Source of the DNA: Pedobacter yonginensis
GTDB lineage: Bacteria > Bacteroidota > Bacteroidia > Sphingobacteriales > Sphingobacteriaceae
Reading direction: 5' to 3'
NCBI RefSeq assembly: GCF_003173595.1
Contig: NZ_QGNZ01000003.1
Location: 705,799-769,798, forward strand
Length of the DNA: 64,000 nucleotides
Under the pieces are notes generated by a model that saw nothing but the letters and a program-made list of their open reading frames with translations, ran no database searches and was not told the origin of the DNA. A program made the translations under genes and the position numbers. Shown here piece by piece: positions 34,101 through 43,155 of this stretch. Numbering within the stretch: position 1 is the stretch's first letter; every line of letters begins with the position of its first letter.

Positions 34101-37100
34101 ATCGGTTCCGATTCTTAAAAAGGCTGCGGTTTCGTTATCGCTTACAATAATGTTGTTTATGGCTTCTGCATGAATAAACATTTCCAAGTGTTTATAAGAA
34201 CGGAAATCGCTGTATGCAGTTTTGAAGGCAGCCCTACCATAACCATCCCGAAGATTTTTTACGGCTACCGATAAAGATTGTTCATTTAAACGGGTGTCGC
34301 CTCTATAATTGCTGTAATCTCTTTCACGTAAAATTCCTGGCGGTGTTACGTAAGGAATAGGAGAACGCTTTCCATTTTCTTCAATGTTTACTGTAGAAAC
34401 TTCGATGGTCGAATTATCTGGCGTTAATGCAGGCAATGCCGGATCAATGATTGCTTGATCTCCAGTGTTTTTGGCATTGTATTCTCGCCATTCGCCACGA
34501 ATCAACTGCATTTTAGCAAATCGCATTACGGTGGTATCGGCAAAATTTGTCATAAACATCCTGAAGAAACGGATGGATTTGAAATCTTGAATGTTACCTA
34601 CCTTTGCTTGATATTGATTGATTGGAATTCGAAACTGGTACCACGAAACCGCTTGTGTATTTCCATTGGCAAGTTTAACCTGCGAGGTAACTTTATCGGT
34701 AATGAAATTCTGACCCACCACTAAATCTGCAGGGCGCATAGAAACTTTATATTGAAAGTATTCATCGCTTTGCGTCATGTTGTTGTCCCGATTGATATCT
34801 TCTCCGTCTGGTAAAGAAGTTGAAGCAGAATTTTCTAATCCGAGTTCTTCTTGCGATTGTTGTGAAGTTTTTGAATTGCCTTCTGGTCCGTTATATTTTT
34901 CGTAGCGCTTTAATATTCCAGCATTAATTTGATCTAGTGCGGGGCCTCTAAAATAACTATAGTTATCAGATGCTGGATCGTTATCTATTTCGGCCGCAGC
35001 CGTTTCATTTAACTGTGCTCTAATTTGAGTGAGGGCAGCATTAAATTTAGCACGTTCATTCGCGTCAGACAAACCATCCAAACCCACATCCTGCGCTTTA
35101 CGGCTATCTGGATTATTATCAAATGCTTGCACAACGGGTTGTAGTTTCGGCACCCGCCCCCAAGCTGTTTCATCGTATTTAGTTGGATCATTTCCTGCTG
35201 GTAGGCCATTTTCTAAAGATTTACGTCCATCTTTAAGTATATCCTCTGAAATGTTACCCAAATTGAAATATACATCTCCCCCTACGGAATTTGGTTTATA
35301 GATAAATGGATCCAACACCCAAAGCTCAATAAATCCAACGTTTAGTGCCTCAAAATCATTAGTTTCGATTTTGCGTTGAAAACCTCCCCATCTGGTTCTT
35401 GGATTTAGCAACCGACCGTCGCTGGCAAAACCAGTGGTACTAAAATTGTATGGCCCACGCAAGGTTGGGTAATAGGCAACATCAAAAGTTGTAATGTTTA
35501 AGGCTTGCCCGGTTGCCGTTTCCTTAAAAGGAAATACTTCTTGCTCAATTACTTCCCTCACATAATGATTGGAAAGTTCGGTGGCGTTGTTACGAATATT
35601 GGATGGTGTTGTAGAAGCAGCAGAATTATAAAAAGTTGGGTCGATGTTATAAAACGCCACTCTAGCCCTATTGTATCCATAAGCTAAATCATTGCTTAGG
35701 GCATATTCTGGGAACATTTGCGGTGTACCCGAAAGCTGCCATGCGATAGCGCTTTTTAAATCGATAACTGATCTTGATGCTTCAAAATCATCTAAATAAC
35801 TTACTCCATTTTTACTGCCAGCAAAGTTTAGTGCGCTTGGGTGGCCCGGAATTAATTGTGCAAATTCTCCGTAAAAGGTAACACTTGAAGGTGCTTTGGT
35901 CGAAATTAAGGGCAGCTTATCAACCAATTTGGTTAAAAACCTTGATGGTGAGCTGTAGTTCAAATCGGCACCCCAAATGGTATTCGAAATCGGTTCTTCG
36001 CCAATGTTTACTTTTTGCGTTAGCGGTTTCTCCGTCAGGTTCATAATGGTACCGCCCAAATTCAATTTATTATTTACACGATAATCCAATCGGGTTCCAA
36101 ATAAAGAACGCTGTTGTAAACCAAAAAGCTCATTATTTTCTGTGGTAATTCTAATCGGCTGACCCGAGGTTAATAGTGCCTGATTGATGATACTTACCCG
36201 ACCGCCCTGATAGTCAACTGTAAAATCTACACCCTCGGTTAGTGGCATCGTACCCGCAAAAACTTTTACCGATCCTTCTGGAACATTAATGGCATTTAAG
36301 CTAAATTCGGATGAAACCTCTGATTGATAATGACCCTTAAGTATATATCGGTTTTGATTTTGGAACAATTGCTTCGCAATGGTTTGCGTAGAATCGTAGA
36401 GCGCAGTAAAGGTATATTTATCAATTAAGGCCTGTTCGCTAGGTAGAAACCTGTTTGCTAAATCCTTTCCGAATGGTTCAATAATGGGAAAAATGATTCT
36501 ACCATTTGCAGGATCGATCGTAATGTAACCGTTATTTGTATTATTTACCAACGATGAAAGACCAGAACTGGAAAGACTGGAACTAAAAGGGCTATTGTTG
36601 GCCGCTGTATTGGATGAAAAATAAGATCCGAAGGCATTGTTTGCAGCAACGAAGTCGAACACCCCATCAGGCTTTCTTTCATTCTGCTGATTTAACCTAT
36701 CGAACTCTGTTAAGGCAATCCATTGCTTATTGGCCGTATTTTGGCCTTCCGTCATAATGGGTTTTTCTACACCACTTTCGTTATCAATCCTATAAATATC
36801 TAGCTTAAAATTTTGGCTGCTAATTTGGTAACCACCAATTGAATAGATGTTTTTCATCATCAAATCCCAAGTTGGAAGGTTAATTTTAGTGGTTTCGTTC
36901 TTTAAAAGTTTGGTATATAAAACTTTCGGACTATTTGGATCGAAAGGAACATCTGTTGAAAATTCACCCACTTGATATTCTACTCCATTGTAGGTGTAAC
37001 GGTAAGCCACAGCCAGCACCTCATCAGAATTTAATGGGTTGTTTAATGAAAGATAACCCAATTGCGGTTGAAAGGTAAACTCCCTATCGGTCAGTTTTCG

Positions 37101-38378
37101 TGCATAGATTAACTTAGCAAAGTTATCTGTACCTCTATTGGCCTGAAAAAAGTTGATGACATCATTAGAGTTTGTTAATCTAGAATTTGCTGGCAACACC
37201 TGTAACAAATTGTTGGATTGCTGTGCGAAGCCAGTTGCGGTTGTACCGGCTGGCAATGCCGATGTACCACCAGCTACTTGAGCGGTATTAAATGGCACAT
37301 TCTCGCCCAAATCGATCAGTCCCAAAACATCCCTTGAATCGTTGGTATTGCCCGATTTATTGGTAATCCAAACTTCTATTTTTGTAATCTGAATGGGCGA
37401 CGTAATGATCGGCGCATTGGCGAGGTTTTTATTGTAGTTGTTTCTAAAATATTGCGCCAAGAAGAAGTGTTTATTGGCCTCATAATTATCGGCACTTACA
37501 CTAAATACATTTTGTTGTGCACCGTTGGTAATCTTAATTTCTCGGGATTGCGATTTCTGCTGCGTGTAAACACTGGTTACGTTTAACTTCCCAAATTGAA
37601 GTTGGGTTTTGATCCCAAATAAGGCCTGTGTTCCAGAAATTAATGAAGTGTTTAAAGGCAAGCTTACATTACCGGCTTCGATTTTTTTGATGATATCATC
37701 CGGCCCGCCCGTATAATCTAGTTTAATCTGATTTTCAAAATCGAACTGCGCCTCAGTGTTATAATTGCTTTTGATTTTTAACTTGGTACCGATGTTACCC
37801 ACCAAATCCATCTGAATTCTTTGGTTAAAATCGAAGTTAGTTTGCACCCTTTGTCTTTCGTTAAAGAGTGGGTTTTCGTTTTTATTGATCCGCCCTAGAA
37901 AAGTTAATTCAGCTTCACCACGCGGCTGAATATCTATTGTTTGTCCACCAAATAATTTTTCAAAAGCCTTACTATTTACCTGAATTGGCGGAATAATGCC
38001 CGTGCTTCTGAAATCGCTTACTTCGGCGTTTGAAATACTGCGCCAATTTCCCCGCTTTACTTCACTGTTCACCAAACGAGAATATTCATCAACTGTTAAA
38101 TACTGCGTTTGCGTAACGTATTTATCGCCAATGAGTTCTTTAACAACGTACCTTTTGTTTTTGGCATCGTACTCTACAATTCGCTTGATATTGCTCGGCA
38201 AGGGGTAAAATGGATTCGTAGAGGGGCTTATCCCAAGCAATTGTTTTTCGCGTAGGCTAAAGTTATTTTTTGACGCAGTTGTGTCTGCTTTGCCAGCTAT
38301 GACCTGAGAGAGGGTAGTTTGAGAGGCAAATAAAATAAAAAGTGGGATGAGAAATAATAGGGTATATATTCTCTTCAA
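31194..38378 (-). CDS. sprA: SprA (Sov), outer-membrane translocon of the type IX secretion system
   Basis: The 2394-residue length fits SprA, one of the largest bacterial outer-membrane barrels. A signal peptide (about 1-25) is followed by long beta-rich regions with recurring segments such as YLSLNNPLNSDEVLAVAYRYTY and GRVSIINQALLTSGQPIRI, and a C-terminal aromatic strand ending SLRFTLN. SprA forms the protein-conducting channel for proteins with C-terminal type IX sorting signals and is needed for gliding in flavobacteria. It follows ruvA by 11 nt. Other T9SS genes (gldK-N, porV, porU) are not in the window, which is normal because the system is scattered. Confidence 0.96.
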   Translation of the reverse strand: MKRIYTLLFLIPLFILFASQTTLSQVIAGKADTTASKNNFSLREKQLLGISPSTNPFYPLPSNIKRIVEYDAKNKRYVVKELIGDKYVTQTQYLTVDEYSRLVNSEVKRGNWRSISNAEVSDFRSTGIIPPIQVNSKAFEKLFGGQTIDIQPRGEAELTFLGRINKNENPLFNERQRVQTNFDFNQRIQMDLVGNIGTKLKIKSNYNTEAQFDFENQIKLDYTGGPDDIIKKIEAGNVSLPLNTSLISGTQALFGIKTQLQFGKLNVTSVYTQQKSQSREIKITNGAQQNVFSVSADNYEANKHFFLAQYFRNNYNKNLANAPIITSPIQITKIEVWITNKSGNTNDSRDVLGLIDLGENVPFNTAQVAGGTSALPAGTTATGFAQQSNNLLQVLPANSRLTNSNDVINFFQANRGTDNFAKLIYARKLTDREFTFQPQLGYLSLNNPLNSDEVLAVAYRYTYNGVEYQVGEFSTDVPFDPNSPKVLYTKLLKNETTKINLPTWDLMMKNIYSIGGYQISSQNFKLDIYRIDNESGVEKPIMTEGQNTANKQWIALTEFDRLNQQNERKPDGVFDFVAANNAFGSYFSSNTAANNSPFSSSLSSSGLSSLVNNTNNGYITIDPANGRIIFPIIEPFGKDLANRFLPSEQALIDKYTFTALYDSTQTIAKQLFQNQNRYILKGHYQSEVSSEFSLNAINVPEGSVKVFAGTMPLTEGVDFTVDYQGGRVSIINQALLTSGQPIRITTENNELFGLQQRSLFGTRLDYRVNNKLNLGGTIMNLTEKPLTQKVNIGEEPISNTIWGADLNYSSPSRFLTKLVDKLPLISTKAPSSVTFYGEFAQLIPGHPSALNFAGSKNGVSYLDDFEASRSVIDLKSAIAWQLSGTPQMFPEYALSNDLAYGYNRARVAFYNIDPTFYNSAASTTPSNIRNNATELSNHYVREVIEQEVFPFKETATGQALNITTFDVAYYPTLRGPYNFSTTGFASDGRLLNPRTRWGGFQRKIETNDFEALNVGFIELWVLDPFIYKPNSVGGDVYFNLGNISEDILKDGRKSLENGLPAGNDPTKYDETAWGRVPKLQPVVQAFDNNPDSRKAQDVGLDGLSDANERAKFNAALTQIRAQLNETAAAEIDNDPASDNYSYFRGPALDQINAGILKRYEKYNGPEGNSKTSQQSQEELGLENSASTSLPDGEDINRDNNMTQSDEYFQYKVSMRPADLVVGQNFITDKVTSQVKLANGNTQAVSWYQFRIPINQYQAKVGNIQDFKSIRFFRMFMTNFADTTVMRFAKMQLIRGEWREYNAKNTGDQAIIDPALPALTPDNSTIEVSTVNIEENGKRSPIPYVTPPGILRERDYSNYRGDTRLNEQSLSVAVKNLRDGYGRAAFKTAYSDFRSYKHLEMFIHAEAINNIIVSDNETAAFLRIGTDNQDNYYEYVQPLKITPPGTSDPDAIWPEANRMDVDLTLFQNAKVARNSAKQANGQPWPINVPYTYFDGTRTIVVKGQPDMSKVRVYMVGVKNPLRNPANPEGDDGLDKSVLVWFNELRLTEFDERGGWAATARLNLKLADFADVNISGSKSTIGFGSIDSRVSERNRADNVLLDVSSAVELGKFLPQKSGVKIPMFVSYSKQVSTPQYNPRTPDIELKNTLDQSTKAQKDSILNFAQDYTVRRGINFTNVRKERTNNSKPVHLWDVENFAVSYAYTQYNHRDFINQSSLQNTYRASLQYSYSKEAKQYAPFEKIIKSNTLALLKDFNFSIFPSAINFRIDVDRLYSENTLRNNDPLNSIPIYQNGFGTTFNKNFRMSRVYGIAWNLTRSLQLDFNATNYSIIDEPDGRIEGLKRDTVWQNLKRLGRTTDYNHNLNVTYNLPIDKIPGLNWVSIKTRYGTVFNWQTEPLSTLLDPNINLGNTVQNSRTIQLNPTLNLTTLYNKFGFVRNAGNAEDGNKTKNFFINLLTSVKNINAAYTQTKGIFLPGYLPKTNYFGIENVTGAPGLGFVFGSQRDIRDMAFGNGWLTTDTLQNQLYVNTLREDLSLTGQVEPFKDLRITLRANKAQTRNFSTNFRYVASASSFENLSAITTGDYSVSFIALGTAFKENNSTLTSALFQQFQDNRAIISRRLGQQNPNSTGATGGYADGYGKESQDVIISAFLAAYKGKDASKIKLNAFPKIPLPNWSLTYSGLTRIPFIADKLSSVDIRHGYRSAYNVNGYNSLLRYTETNGFSSNRDVSNNFLPQFQFAQVTISEYFSPLVGIDTRFKNNLTASFELNKSRLLGLSLANSQLAQLSENNMVLGLGYRTTKFRFPFGWFKGLKMDNNMDFKLDVAIRDNKTVIYRADVKDAEVSSGAKNITLRPSVDYVLNQKFNIKLFYDSNITKPYTSQTFNTSFSNFGFSLRFTLN

Positions 38379-38389
38379 AGGCGTTTGGT

Positions 38390-38974
38390 TTATAAATTTT
38401 TCAAAGCTTGTTTAATTAGTTGCTCAACCGAAAGTGTTCCTTCAGTTACTTTTAATATTTGATCGATGGTTTTTTCGGCAGTTTGTTTGGCAAAACCGAG
38501 CATTACCAAAGCTGATAACGCTTCATCTTTAACGGTATTGTGTAGAGGCATAGAAATTAATGAATCTACCCCCTCTTTTTTTAATTTGTCTTGTAATTCT
38601 AAAACCAAACGTTGTGCGGTTTTAGCCCCTAAGCCTTTAATGCGTTGGATTAAAGGCAAATCTGCATGAACAATTGCAGCCTGAATTTCTATCGGAGTGA
38701 TAGAAGATAAAATCATTCTTCCGGTATTTGGGCCAATGCCCGATACAGAAATGAGATGTAAGAATAAACGGCGTTCGCCCTCATCGGCGAAGCCGTATAA
38801 TGTATGCGCATCTTCTTTTACATGCAACCAAGTGTATAGCTTACACCTCTCGGTATCGCCCAGATTGCTATAGGTATTTAAAGAGATGTTAATATGATAG
38901 CCTATACCTCCGGCTTCAACCACAACATAAGCCGGGCTTTTAAAAGCTAATTTACCATCAATATAGGCGTACAT
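38390..38974 (-). CDS. ruvA: Holliday junction branch migration protein RuvA
   Basis: The 194-residue protein shows the three RuvA domains: an N-terminal OB fold (MYAYIDGKLAFKSPAYVVVE), a helix-hairpin-helix domain (LISVSGIGPNTGRMIL and IQRIKGLGAKTAQRLV), and a C-terminal three-helix domain that contacts RuvB. RuvA tetramers bind four-way junctions and load RuvB. It lies 6 nt after maeB and 11 nt before sprA, so its transcription is tied to metabolic and secretion genes and not to ruvB or ruvC. Confidence 0.97.
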   Translation of the reverse strand: MYAYIDGKLAFKSPAYVVVEAGGIGYHINISLNTYSNLGDTERCKLYTWLHVKEDAHTLYGFADEGERRLFLHLISVSGIGPNTGRMILSSITPIEIQAAIVHADLPLIQRIKGLGAKTAQRLVLELQDKLKKEGVDSLISMPLHNTVKDEALSALVMLGFAKQTAEKTIDQILKVTEGTLSVEQLIKQALKNL

Positions 38975-38980
38975 CTTATT

Positions 38981-41296
38981 TTATTTTTTAATTGCTTTAC
39001 TAAATAGACCTTTGCGTTTCGATGCGGCAATCTCTTCTTTAGCCTGCACATCTACAACTGCAATAGTAACCATATTTATGATCTCTCTTACCGAACTTCC
39101 TAATTGAACAATATGAACAGGCTTATTCAATCCTAACAAAATCGGACCAACTGCTTCTGCCCCACCCAATTCTTGTAACAATTTATAAGCAATATTACCC
39201 GATTCCAAGTTAGGGAAAATTAAAGTATTTGCCGGTGCATCTGCCAATGTGCTAAACGGAAAATTATCTTCTAACAATTCATTGTTAATGGCAAAGTTCC
39301 CTTGCATTTCGCCGTCCACAATAACTTCTGGATGGTTTTTGTGAAGCAACCTGGCAGTTTCTCTCACTTTTTCTGGCGTAACACCATCGTTAGAACCAAA
39401 GTTGGAATAAGACAACAGCGCAATACGCGGTTTGATGTTAAATTGCTTAACGGATTTATCGAGCAATAGCGTAATATCTACCAATTCTTCTGCTGTTGGA
39501 TCGACGTTAACTGTAGTGTCGCCAAAGAATACAGGCCCCTTTTTGGTCATCATCATGTACATGCCGGCAACACGCTTAACACCCGGCTCCACACCAATTA
39601 CATGCAAGGCTGGTTTTATGGTAGAACCATAGTTTTTAGTTAAACCAGAAATCATGGCATCGGCTTCTCCAAACTCAACCATTGATGCGCCAAAGTAATT
39701 CCGATCCCTTAATAATTTGGTTGCATCGCTAGCAGAAACGCCTTTTCGTTGACGTTTTTTGAACAATGCATCCGCATATTTTTTGGTCTTTTCTGGCTCT
39801 TGCATCTGGTCGATAATCAATACGCCTTCCAGTTCCAAAGCATGTTCATCTATAATGGTTTGTATCTTTTCTTTGTTTCCCAGCAAAATTGGAATTGCAA
39901 TCCCCTCATCTTTAACAATTTGAGCCGCTTTCAAAATTTTGTAATTATCGGCCTCTGCAAATACAACGCGTTTAGGATCTGATTTTGCTTTGGTGGTAAT
40001 GGCACGCATAATTACATCATCCAAACCTAAACGTTTCCTCAATTCTTCTGAGTAAGCATCCCAATCGGTAATGATTTTACGGGCCACACCGCTTTCTATG
40101 GCTGCTTTTGCTACCGCGATAGATACTTCTGTAATCAACCTAAAATCAACTGGTTTTGGAATGATGTATTCTTTACCGAATTTAAGGTTCCGGGCATTGT
40201 AGGCCAAGTTTACAGCTTCTGGAACTGATTTTTTTGCCAGCTCGGCGATGGCTTTTACCGCAGCAATTTTCATCGCTTCGTTGATGCTGGTTGCACGAAC
40301 ATCTAAAGCACCACGAAAAATATATGGGAAACCTAACACGTTGTTCACCTGATTTGGATAATCAGAACGGCCTGTAGCCATAATGATATCCTTGCGGGTT
40401 TTGATCGCTAAATCATATGCAATTTCAGGATTTGGGTTAGCCATGGCAAAAACAATAGGATTTTTAGCCATCGAGCTCAGCATCGGAGCTGTAACACAAT
40501 CTGCTGAGGAAAGACCAATAAAAACATCAGAGTCTTTCATTGCCTCTTCAAGAGTGTTTATTTTTCGATCAGTAGCAAATTCTGCCTTAATTTCATCCAG
40601 CACCGCACGATCTTTACGGATCACTCCAGAACGATCGCACATGACGATGTTTTCTTTCTTAGCACCCAAAGAAACATAAAGCTTGGTACAAGAAATTGCA
40701 GCGGCGCCAGCGCCATTTACCACAATTTTAATCTTGTCCATTTTCTTTTTGAATATTTCGCAAGCATTTAACAAGGCAGCAGCCGATATAATCGCTGTAC
40801 CGTGCTGGTCATCATGCATTACTGGAATATTCATTTCCTCTTTCAAGCGACGCTCGATTTCGAAACATTCTGGCGCTTTGATGTCTTCTAAGTTCACACC
40901 ACCAAAAGTGGGTTCTAAAGCCTTAACAATCTTTACGAAGTCATCTACATTTTTCGTGTCTAATTCCAAATCGAACACATCGATATCAGCGAATATCTTG
41001 AATAGCAAGCCTTTACCTTCCATAACAGGTTTACCTGCTTCTGGGCCAATATCGCCTAAGCCTAAAACGGCTGTACCATTACTAATTACGGCAACTAAAT
41101 TGCCTTTTGCGGTATATTTATAAACGTCTTCTTTATTTTCTGCAATTTTTAAGCATGGTTCTGCAACACCAGGAGAGTACGCTAAAGTTAAATCTCTTTG
41201 AGAATTAGTAGGTTTTGTAGGTACTACTTGTATCTTTCCCGGACGACCTTGAGCGTGGTAATCAAGTGCATCTTGCTTTTTATTGGTTTTACTCAT
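38981..41296 (-). CDS. maeB: NADP-dependent malic enzyme fused to a phosphotransacetylase-like domain
   Basis: The 771-residue protein has a malic-enzyme half (about 1-430) with LAYSPGVAEPCL, VMEGKGLLFK, MHDDQHGTAI and the Rossmann motif VNGAGAAAISC. A phosphotransacetylase-like half follows (about 430-765). This is the MaeB layout, in which the C-terminal half is regulatory, sensing acetyl-CoA, in studied enzymes. It converts malate to pyruvate and CO2 with NADPH formation in the cytoplasm. It heads the series leading to vanZ and has a good -7 element 24 nt upstream. Confidence 0.96.
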   Translation of the reverse strand: MSKTNKKQDALDYHAQGRPGKIQVVPTKPTNSQRDLTLAYSPGVAEPCLKIAENKEDVYKYTAKGNLVAVISNGTAVLGLGDIGPEAGKPVMEGKGLLFKIFADIDVFDLELDTKNVDDFVKIVKALEPTFGGVNLEDIKAPECFEIERRLKEEMNIPVMHDDQHGTAIISAAALLNACEIFKKKMDKIKIVVNGAGAAAISCTKLYVSLGAKKENIVMCDRSGVIRKDRAVLDEIKAEFATDRKINTLEEAMKDSDVFIGLSSADCVTAPMLSSMAKNPIVFAMANPNPEIAYDLAIKTRKDIIMATGRSDYPNQVNNVLGFPYIFRGALDVRATSINEAMKIAAVKAIAELAKKSVPEAVNLAYNARNLKFGKEYIIPKPVDFRLITEVSIAVAKAAIESGVARKIITDWDAYSEELRKRLGLDDVIMRAITTKAKSDPKRVVFAEADNYKILKAAQIVKDEGIAIPILLGNKEKIQTIIDEHALELEGVLIIDQMQEPEKTKKYADALFKKRQRKGVSASDATKLLRDRNYFGASMVEFGEADAMISGLTKNYGSTIKPALHVIGVEPGVKRVAGMYMMMTKKGPVFFGDTTVNVDPTAEELVDITLLLDKSVKQFNIKPRIALLSYSNFGSNDGVTPEKVRETARLLHKNHPEVIVDGEMQGNFAINNELLEDNFPFSTLADAPANTLIFPNLESGNIAYKLLQELGGAEAVGPILLGLNKPVHIVQLGSSVREIINMVTIAVVDVQAKEEIAASKRKGLFSKAIKK

Positions 41297-41319
41297 TACG
41301 TAACTTATTAGTGACCGCG

Positions 41320-41346
41320 CAAAGGTACAATTCTTTTATTAGGCAA
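41320..41346 (-). promoter_or_regulatory. Promoter of the maeB-ruvA-sprA series
   Basis: On the minus strand TACCTTTG (41320-41327) fits TAnnTTTG. A TTG lies 16 nt upstream (41344-41346), a little close. Transcription would begin about 17 nt before the maeB ATG. Confidence 0.55.
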
Positions 41347-41392
41347 GAAATAAATATGCTGTTCATTTAAGAATAAACAGACAATGAAACCC

Positions 41393-41428
41393 AAAAAACC
41401 AATACAGGCAAAAGCATATATTGGTTTT
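41393..41428 (-). terminator. Hairpin, possible terminator of the LysM transglycosylase transcript
   Basis: AAAACCAATA (41395-41404) pairs perfectly with TATTGGTTTT (41419-41428) over 10 bp with a 14-nt loop. On the minus strand the stem ends in TTTTTT. It lies 200 nt past the transglycosylase stop, a long way for a terminator. Confidence 0.5.
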
Positions 41429-41628
41429 AAGACGATAACAAAAATTAGTGCTTTTTTAAGCTGTGTTCGGTTTACGCCCTAAAGAAGAAGGACGAAAGGA
41501 AATGAGCATGATTAAGATGTTGGAATAAATTCAGGGTTCTTTTAGCTTCTAAACAGATAATTTTTTGTTTTCCCGAACTCCCGTTATTTAAAATTTTAAA
41601 AAGGCCCATTTAGAACAATCCTTTTTTA

Positions 41629-43038
41629 CTAGCCCTTACTTATTTTCAACACCATTCCAGGTTGCAAACCCGCTTTAGCCAATCTGTTGTCTCTCTTAAT
41701 CCGCTGAACGGTTGCACCATCAAATTTTTCGGCAATTTCCGAAAGTGTATCTCCAAGTTTAACTTTGTAGCTTAAAAAAGAAGCAGGTGCTTTGAGCTTA
41801 TTTTGGTTTTTGGCATACACCTTAAGGGTTTGACCAGGTACAATTGTTTTCGCCTTTAAGCCGTTCCAAACCTTTAAATCTTGAACCTCTACGCCATACT
41901 TATCGGCAACAGTATTAAGCGTTTGTCCGGAAGCAACCTTATGATAAACTACATTAGGATTTGAGTTGGGCGCAACCAACGACTTTTTCTTCCGTAACTC
42001 GCGAACATCATCCGTGCTTGCCTGAATAATTCTCATATCTGTATCTGCTGCCGAGTTATTTAGTGCATCGTACACACCTGCGTAATCAAAATTCTTAAGC
42101 TTGGGCATCACAATCCTTTTCGGGAGTTCATCTGTGCCGTTTACAATTTTCTTTTTATAAGATGGATTTAATGCCAGCAGGGTAGTTTCTTCTACATTTA
42201 ATGCTTTAGCCAAGGTAGATAACGAGACAAATTTATTCACCTGAACGGTATCCGTTTTCAAAAAAAGGTTACAAGCTTGTGCCGTAATTTGATGCTTTCC
42301 CGAATAATTCATCACATACACCGCAGCAATAAAGGCGGGCACATAGTTTCGGGTTTCTTTGGGTAAAAACTGCCTAATTTCCCAAAAATCTCTTGATCCA
42401 GCCTTGTCCATCGCACGGGTTACATTTCCCTTACCACAATTGTAAGCCGCAATGGCCAACAACCAATCGCCTAATTCTTCAAAAGCATCTCTAAAATAAG
42501 CCGCGGCTGCATAACTGGCTTGGATGGGGTCTTTACGTTCATCAACAAAATTATCCATCTTTAAGCCATAGGCCTTCCCTGTACCAAACATAAATTGCCA
42601 AATGCCCGTTGCACCTACTCTAGAAATGGCATGTGGATTCATTTGCGATTCGACAATCGTTAAATATTTAATTTCTGTTGGAAGATTATAATCCTTTAAG
42701 GCTTTATCAAAAATTGGGAAGTAATAATTGGACAGGCCAATCATTTTACCAAACATATCTTTACGCTTGGCATAAATGTCGATATACTGTTGAACATATT
42801 CGTTATAAGGCAAAGGTATCGTCTTCACAATCGAATCTAACCGAAGCTTATAAATGTAATTTTGCCCCATTAACAAGGGGTTTTCATAAATTAAAGGAAC
42901 AGCAACAGTATCTGTATTGATGAATATATTGTTCTGAGCTTTTGAAATGCTATCGGGTTTAACGATTTTTTGCGCATTTGTGGAAGATGCAAGTCCGATT
43001 AAAGCACAAAGGGATGTAAAAAGTAATTTTTTAATCAT
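41629..43038 (-). CDS. Lytic transglycosylase with two LysM domains (MltD-like)
   Basis: The 469-residue precursor has a signal peptide (1-22, ending TNAQ). An SLT-type lytic transglycosylase domain (about 105-260) has the catalytic glutamate in VESQMNPHA, followed by GATGIWQFMFGTGKAYGL and AYNCGKGN. Two LysM domains at the C-terminus (about 370-415 and 422-467) begin YHKVASGQTL and SYKVKLGDTL. It cleaves peptidoglycan between MurNAc and GlcNAc in the periplasm, with LysM binding glycan strands. The layout is that of MltD. It ends the envelope gene series that starts with dut and the TPR gene. Confidence 0.93.
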   Translation of the reverse strand: MIKKLLFTSLCALIGLASSTNAQKIVKPDSISKAQNNIFINTDTVAVPLIYENPLLMGQNYIYKLRLDSIVKTIPLPYNEYVQQYIDIYAKRKDMFGKMIGLSNYYFPIFDKALKDYNLPTEIKYLTIVESQMNPHAISRVGATGIWQFMFGTGKAYGLKMDNFVDERKDPIQASYAAAAYFRDAFEELGDWLLAIAAYNCGKGNVTRAMDKAGSRDFWEIRQFLPKETRNYVPAFIAAVYVMNYSGKHQITAQACNLFLKTDTVQVNKFVSLSTLAKALNVEETTLLALNPSYKKKIVNGTDELPKRIVMPKLKNFDYAGVYDALNNSAADTDMRIIQASTDDVRELRKKKSLVAPNSNPNVVYHKVASGQTLNTVADKYGVEVQDLKVWNGLKAKTIVPGQTLKVYAKNQNKLKAPASFLSYKVKLGDTLSEIAEKFDGATVQRIKRDNRLAKAGLQPGMVLKISKG

Positions 43039-43155
43039 GGGCTATTTGGTTTTATTTCGCTACCCACAGATGTGATAATAAAAATCTGATATTCAATTCC
43101 TTATAAAAGAATCGAGGCTAACGAAAATACGAACACCGCTCAACCGAGCTAATGC

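Larger units (their letters stand above)
41297..41628. other. Intergenic region without genes, with a promoter and a hairpin
   Basis: This 332-nt gap holds the maeB promoter at its left end and a perfect hairpin near 41395-41428. Beyond these I see no open frame with protein-like composition, no RNA gene and no repeat. Confidence 0.5.

Noticed and set aside
40383..41123. Plus-strand frames of 98 and 146 residues opposite maeB
   Set aside because: Both are antisense shadows of the conserved malic-enzyme domain and have no family signature or promoter.
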